Shown here: piece after piece, positions 37,626 to 45,530 of the stretch
Position numbering within the stretch: position 1 is the first letter of the stretch
How the letters are laid out: each line of letters starts with the position of its first letter
Assembly: GCA_046318115.1 (NCBI GenBank)
Contig: JBKCVA010000150.1
Coordinates: 1 to 64,000 of the forward strand
Length of the DNA: 64,000 nucleotides
Source of the DNA: Aquimonas sp046318115
Lineage (GTDB): Bacteria > Pseudomonadota > Gammaproteobacteria > Xanthomonadales > Xanthomonadaceae
Reading direction: 5' to 3'
Made by a program: the position numbers and the translations under genes
Notes under the pieces: generated by a model
Seen by the model: the letters and a program-made list of their open reading frames with translations, nothing else
Database searches by the model: none
What the model was told of the DNA's origin: nothing

Positions 37626-39953
37626 TTGAGTCGACAGAACACCACCCGTCAGGCGCCAGTGACTCCCGACGCCCGTCGCTTGACCGGCCTTCTGCGGGGA
37701 CTGCTTACGCCTGTCCTGCTGCTGGGCCTGGGTTTGGGCGCTGGGTTCCTCGCGCCGTACTTCTACGTCATCGATCAACGCGTCGCGGCGGATTTCGCCG
37801 CGCTCACCTGGCAGGTGCCGACGCGGGTCATGGCCCGGCCGCTGCGGCTCGACGTGGGCGTGCCGATGGACCTGGCCGGCCTGCGCGCTGAGCTCGACGC
37901 GGCCGGCTACCGCGAGGACGGGCAGGGCCGGGAGGCCGGCAGCTACGGAGTCAACGCCAGCTCGGTGCAGCTGACGACGCGCGCCTTTGTCGATGTCGAT
38001 GGCCCCCAGCCTTCGCGCAGCGTGCGCGTCCAGCTGGCGCGAGGACAGGTACGCGCGTTGACCGACCCGTCCGGTAAGACGGTGCGCGAGCTGCGCGTGG
38101 ACCCCGCGCGCATTGCCACGCTGTACGGCGAGAAGCGCGAGGAGCGCCGGCTGGTGCGGCTGGAGGACGTGCCGCCGCTGTTTGTGATGAGTCTGCAGGC
38201 GGTCGAGGACCGCGATTTCAAGCACCACATCGGCGTCGATTTCAGCGGGATCGTGCGCGCGGCCTGGGTCAACCTGCGCGAGGGCGAGGTGCGGCAGGGC
38301 GCCAGCACGCTCACCCAGCAGCTCGCCCGCAACCTCTACCTGACGCGCGAGCAGGCCCTGTGGCGCAAGGTGAAAGAGGCCCTGCACGCGCTGGCGATGG
38401 AGCGCCGCTTCTCCAAGGCGCAGATCCTGGAGGCCTACCTCAACGAGATCTTCCTCGGCCAGCAGGGCAACCAGGCCATCCACGGCGTGGCCGCAGCCGC
38501 GGATTTCTGGTTCGGCCGCGAGCTGGGCCAGCTCAAGCCGCATGAGATCGCCCTGATCATCGGCATGATCCGCGGGCCGTCCTACTACGACCCGCGCCGC
38601 CACCCCGAACGTGCCCTGACGCGACGCAACCGCGTGCTGAACCAGATGGCCGAGACCGGCCTGATCGATGTCGCGACCGCCGAGCGCGAGGCCGCACTGC
38701 CACTCGGCATCAAGCGCCAGGTCGGGCTGGCCGGCAACCGTGCGCCGTCCTTCCTCGCCTTGGTGCGCACCCAGCTGGAGCGCGACTACAAGGCCGAGGA
38801 CCTGCGCGGCGCAGGGCTCACCATCCACACCACGCTGTCGCCGCTGGCGCAGTCGCTGGCCGAGCGCGCCGCGCGCGAGCAGCTGGCGGAGCTGCAGACG
38901 CAAGGCCGCCCCGAGCTGCAGGCGGCGGTCGTGCTCACCGACAGCGAGCGCGGCGAAGTGCTCGCCCTGGTGGGCGATCGCGAGGGCGAGGGCAGCGGCT
39001 TCAACCGCGCGCTCGACGCCCAGCGCCCCGTCGGCTCGCTGATCAAGCCCTTCGTGTATCTGCTGGCCCTGGCCCAGCCGGGGCGCTACGCGCTGGCCAC
39101 GCCGGTCGAGGACCAGCCGATCGAGCTGCGTCTGCCCAACGGCCAGACCTGGGCGCCGGCCAACTCGGATGACATCAGCCACGGCACCGTCACCCTGCTG
39201 CAGGCGTTAGCGCAGTCCTACAACCAGGCGACAGTGCGGCTGGGCATGGAGCTGGGCGTCGATCGTGTCAGCCGGTTGATCGAAGCGCTGTCCGGCACGC
39301 ATCCGCCCGCCCACCCTTCGCTGCTGCTCGGCGCGGTCGACATGAGCCCCTATCAGATGGCTCAGCTGTACCAGTTCGTCGCCTCCGGGGGGCGTCTGCA
39401 GCCGCTGCGCGCTGTGCGCGGCGTGCTGGACGAACAGGGGCAGACCTTGACCCGCTACGAACAGCCCTCGGAGCCGCCCCAGCCTGGCGACGCCCTGGCC
39501 GCGCGGCTGATCGGCATCGCCCTGCAGGAGGCCGCGCGCAGCGGCACAGGGCGGCGCTTGTATGCCGACGGCCTCGGCCACCTGCAGCCGGCCGGCAAGA
39601 CCGGCACCAGCAACGACAGCCGCGACAGCTGGTTTGCCGGCTACACCGGCTCCCACCTCGCTGTCGTCTGGGTGGGCAACGACGGCAATGCGCCGACCGG
39701 GCTGTATGGCGCCTCGGGTGCGATGCGGGTTTGGACCAGTCTGTTCAAGCGCCTGCCCAGCGCGACGCTGAACGTGGGCGACGAGGGGCTGGAGTTCGCG
39801 TGGCTGTCCGCCGACAATTTCGCCCTCACCGACGAAGGCTGCCCCGGCGCACGCCGCTTCGCCTTCATTCGCGGCTATACCCCAGAAACCTATGACGGCT
39901 GCCCGATGGCGCGCGTGCGCGAGTGGTTCGGCGGCGGAGAACCCGAACAATGA
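37626..39953 (+). CDS. mrcB: Penicillin-binding protein 1B (bifunctional transglycosylase/transpeptidase)
   Basis: 775 residues from a TTG at 37626. The open frame extends to a GTG at 37518, but those codons have many A/T third positions, unlike the gene body, and lie across the putative promoter. One membrane anchor (about 19-41) is followed by a UB2H-like domain (about 55-140). The GT51 transglycosylase has its catalytic Glu in LQAVEDRDFKHHIGVDF, then GASTLTQQLARNLYL and QILEAYLNEIFLGQ. The transpeptidase has SXXK in RPVGSLIKPFVY, SXN in SYNQATV, and KTGTSNDSRDSWFAGYT. It polymerises and cross-links peptidoglycan. The end overlaps the next gene by ATGA. Confidence 0.95.
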   Translation: MSRQNTTRQAPVTPDARRLTGLLRGLLTPVLLLGLGLGAGFLAPYFYVIDQRVAADFAALTWQVPTRVMARPLRLDVGVPMDLAGLRAELDAAGYREDGQGREAGSYGVNASSVQLTTRAFVDVDGPQPSRSVRVQLARGQVRALTDPSGKTVRELRVDPARIATLYGEKREERRLVRLEDVPPLFVMSLQAVEDRDFKHHIGVDFSGIVRAAWVNLREGEVRQGASTLTQQLARNLYLTREQALWRKVKEALHALAMERRFSKAQILEAYLNEIFLGQQGNQAIHGVAAAADFWFGRELGQLKPHEIALIIGMIRGPSYYDPRRHPERALTRRNRVLNQMAETGLIDVATAEREAALPLGIKRQVGLAGNRAPSFLALVRTQLERDYKAEDLRGAGLTIHTTLSPLAQSLAERAAREQLAELQTQGRPELQAAVVLTDSERGEVLALVGDREGEGSGFNRALDAQRPVGSLIKPFVYLLALAQPGRYALATPVEDQPIELRLPNGQTWAPANSDDISHGTVTLLQALAQSYNQATVRLGMELGVDRVSRLIEALSGTHPPAHPSLLLGAVDMSPYQMAQLYQFVASGGRLQPLRAVRGVLDEQGQTLTRYEQPSEPPQPGDALAARLIGIALQEAARSGTGRRLYADGLGHLQPAGKTGTSNDSRDSWFAGYTGSHLAVVWVGNDGNAPTGLYGASGAMRVWTSLFKRLPSATLNVGDEGLEFAWLSADNFALTDEGCPGARRFAFIRGYTPETYDGCPMARVREWFGGGEPEQ

Positions 39954-40465
39954 AGCGTCTGACCCTGCTTGCGTGCACTGGCCTGCTGCTTTCCGGCTGC
40001 GCGATGTTCCAGCCGGCGGAAACGGTGCAGGCGCCCGAACCCGCGCCTCCTGCGCGTGACCTCATCGCCGAGCTCTATGCGATGGTCGAGGCCGATGACG
40101 CCATCGTGGTCGAGCCCTTGCCGGATCCCGAGATCGAGGACCTTCGCGCGGCGGCGCATGAGGCCCTGGCTCTGCGCGATCTCGAACGTGCCGCGCGCAG
40201 CCTGGCGCAGGCGCTGGAGATCCGTCCGGGCCGGCCCGACCTGCTGCAGATGCGCGCGGAAGTCGCCTTGGGTCAGCAGCTGCTGGATGAAGCCGAGCAG
40301 TACGCCATCGCTTCCTTCGAAAACGGCCCGCGCCTCGGCCCTCTGTGCCGCCGCAACTGGGCGGCGATCCAGCTGGCCCGGGAAGTGCGTGGCAACCTCG
40401 CCGAAGCCGAAACTGCGCGTGAGCAGTCGCAGCGCTGCACGGCGGAGCCTGTGCTGCGGATGTAG
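39950..40465 (+). CDS. TPR lipoprotein coupled to mrcB
   Basis: 171 residues. A lipoprotein signal peptide ends in the lipobox LLSGC (lipidated Cys at about 17). A proline-rich linker and a tetratricopeptide-like helical part (about 65-150; EALALRDLERAARSLAQALE, LQMRAEVALGQQLLDEAEQY) follow. The ATG overlaps the mrcB stop, implying coupled translation. Outer-membrane lipoproteins such as E. coli LpoB activate PBP1B, but this protein shares only the location and lipidation with LpoB, not the fold. A role as PBP1B partner is inference from coupling. Confidence 0.8.
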   Translation: MKRLTLLACTGLLLSGCAMFQPAETVQAPEPAPPARDLIAELYAMVEADDAIVVEPLPDPEIEDLRAAAHEALALRDLERAARSLAQALEIRPGRPDLLQMRAEVALGQQLLDEAEQYAIASFENGPRLGPLCRRNWAAIQLAREVRGNLAEAETAREQSQRCTAEPVLRM

Positions 40466-40882
40466 GGTGATGTGCCCGCCATCGAATCAACGTCAGTGGA
40501 CGTCGCAGCTTCATGGGCCACGCCGGAGCGCCTGTGCGAGCGTAGTGCGCGGGGTGACCACGCCGAGGCCCCCGCAGCCGGTGAGTGAGTAAGCCCTCCG
40601 GGGCTCTTCAGCGATCGGTCTTTCGCGCACAACAGGCCGTTCAAGGGTGGCGTGGTGCGCGCACTGCCGGCGCGCTCCGCGGAGCCATTTGGGGGTCCCA
40701 CTCGCTGGCGGTTGCAGCGTAGGCGCCAGGTCCCGGGATCTGGACCGGGCATGGCGCCGGCAAGTCTGACGCCCGGCACACTGGACGCTGCAGCTGCGTC
40801 TTGACTGCTCCGCGCCGACAGCGGCCAACGCGGAGCATCGGCCGCGTCCGCGTCCGCGTCAGAGTCACGGTCAGGGTCAGGG
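40466..40882. other. Intergenic region between the TPR lipoprotein and the ABC/M1 operon
   Basis: About 417 bases between two converging genes. Only short overlapping open frames without recognisable content are present. A weak hairpin AGCCC-TCCG-GGGCT lies at 40592-40605 and a hexanucleotide-repeat stretch at 40841-40888. I see nothing else. Confidence 0.6.
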
Positions 40883-40888
40883 TCAGGG
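40841..40888. repeat. Degenerate hexanucleotide repeat (GCGTCC to GGGTCA)
   Basis: Imperfect tandem 6-base units GCGTCC, GCGTCA, GAGTCA, CGGTCA, GGGTCA, GGGTCA, GGGCAG run up to the stop codon of the leftward M1/permease gene. Read in that gene's frame they provide further TGA triplets directly after the stop. Confidence 0.6.
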
Positions 40889-43800
40889 CAGGCTGACGCG
40901 TTTGCGGTTGTCGGCCGAGACGCGATCAATGAGCTTGTTGTAGGGGTCGAACCCCACTTCGAACGGCTTCCCGTCGACTTCGATCCGCAGCTGGGTTTGC
41001 GCCTCGGTGATGCGATGTCGCTCCAGCGACAGCACGGTCTCCTCGCGCTCGCTCGCGCCCGGCGCGCGCGCGAACACCCCGACTTCAATCCAGTCGTTGA
41101 TAGCCATCGGGGTCTCGCGACCGATGCCGTCCGCGCTGAACTTCGCCGCGCTGAGTGTGAGCGTCAGTGCGTAACGGTCGCCCGGAAGTGCTTCCACCTG
41201 CACGTCGTCCACCCGGTTGTCGTAGAAGACGATCCGCTCGAAGAGATCGGTGATCAGCTGCTCGTGCTCGGCTCCCGCCTCGGCGCGCAGGTAGGCCAGC
41301 AGCTCGCGGCTGGTGGTGAACGGTGCAGTCTGGAAGGCCTTGTCCTCAAGATAGCGGCTGAGCGCGCGGTTGAGCGCTTCCTCGCCAATCTCCTCGCGCA
41401 GCCGGTAGAACACCAGCGTCCCTTTGCGATAGTGGATGTAGGGCTGGTTCTCGACACGATAGAGCGGCTGCTCCTCGCGACTTTCCCCGCCGCGACCCGA
41501 GAGGTAGCGATCCAGTTCATAGCGCAGAAAGCGTCGCATCCGCTCCCGCCCGTATTCGCGCTCCATCACCATCAATGCGGAGTACTGCGCAAGTGACTCC
41601 GACATCACCGTCGAGCCCTGCACGTCGGCTCCGATCACCTGATGCGCCCACCACTGGTGCGCGATCTCATGCGCCGTGACGTAGTAGACATAGTCGATGT
41701 CTTCCGGATCACGCAAGTCGGCGATGAAGCCGATCGCCTCGGAATAGGGAATGGTGTTCGGAAACGCCTGGGCGAAACTCTGATATCCCGGAAACTCGAT
41801 GATCCGTACCTGGCGATGCTGGTAGGGGCTGAATCGGGTGCCGAAGTAATCAAGTGAGTCCTGTACCGACTTGATCATGCGAGCGGTGTTCCAGTCATGC
41901 CGCGGATGGTGATAGACCTCGATCGGCAGGCCATTGAATTCGCCGCGGGTCACCTGCCAGCGGGCGGAGAGAAAAGCGTAGAAGGGCAGGATCGGTCGGT
42001 CCATGGAGTACTCGAAACAGCGCCGGCCGTCGCGCTCGAATTCCCGCTTCAGATAGCCCGGTGCGAGTCCGATCTGGTCGGTCGCCGTACAGAAGGTCGC
42101 ACTGAAGTCGATCCAGTGTCCGTCGTCGCTCAGATAGGTGTGTGCGTGCGCCTCGGTGTCGTCGAGGTCAGCCATCCGGGGCGCCTCGGGCAAACCGCGT
42201 TTGCGCCTTTCGTTGCGATCGCCCAGAGTGCGCTCGCTGCTGTAGCCGAGGGATGGAAAGCTGAAGTTGTTGAAGAAGGTCCCGTTGTGGACGATGTCGG
42301 TGGGGCCGCGCTGGTTGCCGAATCCGCGCTGCTCCCAACGCTGGGTGAACCGCATCGGGCGGGTTTCTCCCGGCTGCATGGCTTGTTCAAGCCGGTAGAT
42401 GCGGTAGCCCAGCTCGACATCGTCATGTCGCAGCTCCGCCGAGCCGAGGTCCATGCGTGGATATTCGGCCAGCGGGTTCAGCTGGACATGGATTTCCTGC
42501 AGCGGAACAAAGTGCGGGTTGCGCAGGGTGTACTCGCCCCGCACCTCCAGCTTGAGCGCATAGGGGTCCAGATCCACCTCGATCGCCTGCGCAGTGATCA
42601 GGGGTTGCGGCTGGCCTTCGTACTTCTTGTAGAGCTCCTCATAGCGGATCTGGTCGGCGATCGCGGTCTCGCGACTGCTGTATCGATTCAGAACATGCGT
42701 GTTGTAGAAGATGTAGCTGCCGACGCCCAGCCAGGCCAGCGTGGCGAGCGCGATGCCGGCGCCAAGAGGACCATGCATGCGCTGGCGCGCGAGCCGCAAA
42801 CGTTCGCTGCGGCGGGTGATGGTGCCGCGTACCCACAGCGCGGTGGCAAGCAGCAGCAGGGCGGTGAGAAACAGCGCCCAGTAGCCCTTGAACCACGCCC
42901 ACGCGATCCAGAAGTGGCCGTAGCCGTTCAAGTCGGAGTAGGGCAGAGCGGGGCTGCCGTTGTAGCGGTAGAGGTTGTTCTCGTAACCCACGTAATCCAG
43001 CACGACGAACAGGGCGATGCCGCCGATCAGCAGGCCATAACCGATGAACTTGTTGTTCGAGAGCACCTGCAGCACAAGCGCAGCACCGGCGACGAGAATC
43101 GCCGGCACAGCCATGATCAGGGTCGCCTTCAGATACAGCAGCGGCTCGAGCTGGGTGAACCCCTTCGACAGCTGCACGCCCATTGAGGCGAGAACGCCCG
43201 CGCCGAGAAAGGCGAACACCACCAGCACCAGCGCGGAGAACTTCGCGAACAGCGGTGCCGCGTCAGGCACGGGCAGCGCGTCCGTGACATCACTCAGTCG
43301 CAGCTGCCGTTCCCGCCAGACCAGCTCACCGGCGTAGAACATGACGATGATGTAGAGCAGCCAGCCATACGCAGCTTCCAGCGTATCCAGCATCAGCGAA
43401 GTCACCGGATACGAAGGCGTCCCGTAGAGCGAGCTGATGTCGGTGGCGCTGCCGAGAAAGTTGAACATCCCGAACAGCAGCATGATCAGGAAAGGCACGC
43501 TGGTGAAAACACCTCGCGCATCGAACAGCAGGATCTGTAGGTACTGGCGCAGGGCGACGCGCAGACCGCTGTCGGGCTGCGTTTTCGGCAGAGTCACGAC
43601 CCGCTGCACGCTTGCGGCGGCCTGCACGGGTCTGCGCCTGAACCAGGCGCGCCCGGTGCCGCTGCGCTCGGTCTTGAACAGGCGAAACGCTGCGGCCGCC
43701 AGCACCAGTCCGATGCCGATCCAGAGCGCGCGGTTGGCGATCAGGAAGCCCCCGAGTTCGGGTAGCAGGGTGTTGCGGTCCTGCGCCGACCAATAGCGGG

Positions 43801-44458
43801 TGCTGAGTCCCAGCGCCCGCACGCCGAACGGATCGGAAAGCGCTGCCAGCCATTCGTTGTCGAGATCGCTCAGCAGCACGCCCGACACGAGGAACAGCAC
43901 GAAGAACGCGATCACGCCCACGTAGACCGCCAGCAAGCTGCGCGTGGTGACGGCGAGCAGGGCCAGCAGCGCGCCGGTCAGCAGCAGATTGGGCAGGACC
44001 AGCACTCCCATTCCCCACGCATAGGGGTAAAGCGTGTTCGGTCCGATCCGTGCCGGATCGATCCAGGGCATGTAGGGGGCGATGAAGAGGCCGATGGCGA
44101 AGGCGATGTAGACGATCAGACTGGCTGTCAGGCCGGCCCCGAATCGCCCTGCGAGGTAGTCACGTTTGCGGATCGGGTTCGAGAACAGCAGATCGGCGGT
44201 GCCCGCCTCGAAGTCCCGGAGCAGCGCTCCGGCGATGAAGATGCAGATCAAGAAAAGACCGAGCACTGAGGCGAACACCAGGAACTGCAGCGTCACCAGC
44301 GGTGCGTTGCGGTTGACGTTGCCAACGGCGCTGCCAAGCGTCACGGCGTCCGTGCTGGCGACGGAGAAGGCGATCAGACCGAACAGGCCGGCGATTAGCC
44401 AGAGCAGGGGGGAACGCAGCTGTTCGCGCAGCTCGAATCGGAAGAACTCGCGCATCAT
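40883..44458 (-). CDS. ABC-2 type permease fused to an M1 family metallopeptidase
   Basis: 1191 residues from the ATG at 44456-44458, with GAGGG eight bases upstream (a second ATG follows directly). The first half (about 1-590) has roughly 12 membrane segments and resembles an ABC-2 permease (RKRDYLAGRFGAGLTASLIV). The second half (about 650-1150) is a periplasmic M1 peptidase with zinc ligands in VTAHEIAHQWWAH and the third ligand Glu 18 residues later in STVMSESLAQYSAL. The GAMEN exopeptidase motif is not evident, so aminopeptidase activity is uncertain. It follows the ATPase gene after 10 bases; together they form a transporter with an attached protease. Substrate unknown. Confidence 0.9.
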   Translation of the reverse strand: MMREFFRFELREQLRSPLLWLIAGLFGLIAFSVASTDAVTLGSAVGNVNRNAPLVTLQFLVFASVLGLFLICIFIAGALLRDFEAGTADLLFSNPIRKRDYLAGRFGAGLTASLIVYIAFAIGLFIAPYMPWIDPARIGPNTLYPYAWGMGVLVLPNLLLTGALLALLAVTTRSLLAVYVGVIAFFVLFLVSGVLLSDLDNEWLAALSDPFGVRALGLSTRYWSAQDRNTLLPELGGFLIANRALWIGIGLVLAAAAFRLFKTERSGTGRAWFRRRPVQAAASVQRVVTLPKTQPDSGLRVALRQYLQILLFDARGVFTSVPFLIMLLFGMFNFLGSATDISSLYGTPSYPVTSLMLDTLEAAYGWLLYIIVMFYAGELVWRERQLRLSDVTDALPVPDAAPLFAKFSALVLVVFAFLGAGVLASMGVQLSKGFTQLEPLLYLKATLIMAVPAILVAGAALVLQVLSNNKFIGYGLLIGGIALFVVLDYVGYENNLYRYNGSPALPYSDLNGYGHFWIAWAWFKGYWALFLTALLLLATALWVRGTITRRSERLRLARQRMHGPLGAGIALATLAWLGVGSYIFYNTHVLNRYSSRETAIADQIRYEELYKKYEGQPQPLITAQAIEVDLDPYALKLEVRGEYTLRNPHFVPLQEIHVQLNPLAEYPRMDLGSAELRHDDVELGYRIYRLEQAMQPGETRPMRFTQRWEQRGFGNQRGPTDIVHNGTFFNNFSFPSLGYSSERTLGDRNERRKRGLPEAPRMADLDDTEAHAHTYLSDDGHWIDFSATFCTATDQIGLAPGYLKREFERDGRRCFEYSMDRPILPFYAFLSARWQVTRGEFNGLPIEVYHHPRHDWNTARMIKSVQDSLDYFGTRFSPYQHRQVRIIEFPGYQSFAQAFPNTIPYSEAIGFIADLRDPEDIDYVYYVTAHEIAHQWWAHQVIGADVQGSTVMSESLAQYSALMVMEREYGRERMRRFLRYELDRYLSGRGGESREEQPLYRVENQPYIHYRKGTLVFYRLREEIGEEALNRALSRYLEDKAFQTAPFTTSRELLAYLRAEAGAEHEQLITDLFERIVFYDNRVDDVQVEALPGDRYALTLTLSAAKFSADGIGRETPMAINDWIEVGVFARAPGASEREETVLSLERHRITEAQTQLRIEVDGKPFEVGFDPYNKLIDRVSADNRKRVSLP

Positions 44459-44468
44459 GGCGGCACCC

Positions 44469-45347
44469 TCAGGCCGCACGCGCGTGCTGGCGCAGGCGCT
44501 GGAAATAGACGTCTTCGAGATCCGGCTCGACCGCAACGAAGCCGTCGCCTGGCGCGCTCTCGCTGAACACGTGAATCAGGGGCCGACCGGCCACCAGCCG
44601 GGTGGAGAGGATCTGGTAGCGCGACTGGTGGTCTGCGAGTTCGGACTTGTCGAGCTGTTTGCGCCAGACCTGGCCGGCAAGCGCCTGAATGGTGGTGTTG
44701 GGCTCGCCCGTCAGCAGCACCTGCCCGCGGTTGATGATCGCCATGCGCGGGCAGAGATCGGTGACATCCTCGACAATGTGGGTGGAGAGAATCACGACGA
44801 CTTTTTCGCCGATCTCGCTCAACAGATTGAGAAAGCGGTTGCGTTCTTCGGGATCCAGCCCCGCAGTGGGCTCATCCACGATCACGAGCTTCGGATCGCC
44901 GATCAGGGCCTGGGCGATGCCGAAACGCTGGCGCATGCCGCCGGAGTACGTGCCGAGTTTGCGTTTGCGCGCATCCCAGAGGTTCACCTTGTGCAGCAGC
45001 GCCTCCACGGTCTCGCGTCGTGGGCCGCTGCGGGTCAGACCCTTGAGCACGGCGAAGTGATTCAGGAGTTCTTCGGCGCTCACTTTCGGGTAGACGCCGA
45101 AGTCCTGCGGCAGATAGCCCAGCTGGCGACGCAGGGCGTCCTTTTCAGTCAGCACGTCGAGGCCGTTGAAGTTGATGCTTCCGGCATCGGGTTCCTGCAG
45201 CGTTGCGATGGTTCGCATCAGTGAGCTTTTCCCGGCACCGTTCGGGCCGAGCAGGCCGAAAAGACCGGTGGGAACCTCCAAGCTGACGCCGTCGATGGCG
45301 CGAACGCCGTTGGCATAGGTCTTGGTGAGCGAGCGGATCGAGAGCAT
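44469..45347 (-). CDS. ABC transporter ATP-binding protein (partner of the M1-permease fusion)
   Basis: 292 residues. Walker A is GPNGAGKSS (about 35-43), the Q-loop is YLPQDFGVYP, the signature is YSGGMRQRFG, Walker B is LVIVDEPTAGLDP and the H-loop is ILSTHIVED. The C-terminal 70 residues form the extra domain common to ABC-2 exporters. A perfect GGAGGT lies just before the ATG. The upstream region holds a TGTAG/CTACA inverted repeat. Confidence 0.93.
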   Translation of the reverse strand: MLSIRSLTKTYANGVRAIDGVSLEVPTGLFGLLGPNGAGKSSLMRTIATLQEPDAGSINFNGLDVLTEKDALRRQLGYLPQDFGVYPKVSAEELLNHFAVLKGLTRSGPRRETVEALLHKVNLWDARKRKLGTYSGGMRQRFGIAQALIGDPKLVIVDEPTAGLDPEERNRFLNLLSEIGEKVVVILSTHIVEDVTDLCPRMAIINRGQVLLTGEPNTTIQALAGQVWRKQLDKSELADHQSRYQILSTRLVAGRPLIHVFSESAPGDGFVAVEPDLEDVYFQRLRQHARAA

Positions 45348-45367
45348 GGCGACCTCCGTTTCAGTGA

Positions 45368-45381
45368 TGTAGCAAACTACA
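45368..45381 (-). promoter_or_regulatory. Inverted repeat TGTAG-CAAA-CTACA upstream of the ABC ATPase gene
   Basis: A 5-bp perfect inverted repeat with a 4-base spacer lies 20-34 bases before the ATPase ATG, in the position expected of an operator overlapping the promoter. ABC-2 transporter operons of this type are often controlled by YtrA-like GntR regulators, but no regulator gene is nearby. Confidence 0.45.
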
Positions 45382-45517
45382 ACACCAATTCAGAGTCGAA
45401 CACCCGCCGGAAGTCATGACCCAGGGACCCTCGGCGCGACCGGGCTGAGCGCTGCCGAGAGCGCCGACAGGAACCGGAAAGCACACGCAGGGGATCGGAG
45501 TCGGATTCGAACCCACG

Positions 45518-45523
45518 TATCCT
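45518..45523 (+). promoter_or_regulatory. Possible -10 box (TATCCT) of yoaA
   Basis: TATCCT ends seven bases before the yoaA ATG. If used, the mRNA would be leaderless or nearly so. Confidence 0.4.
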
Positions 45524-45530
45524 CTGCGGG

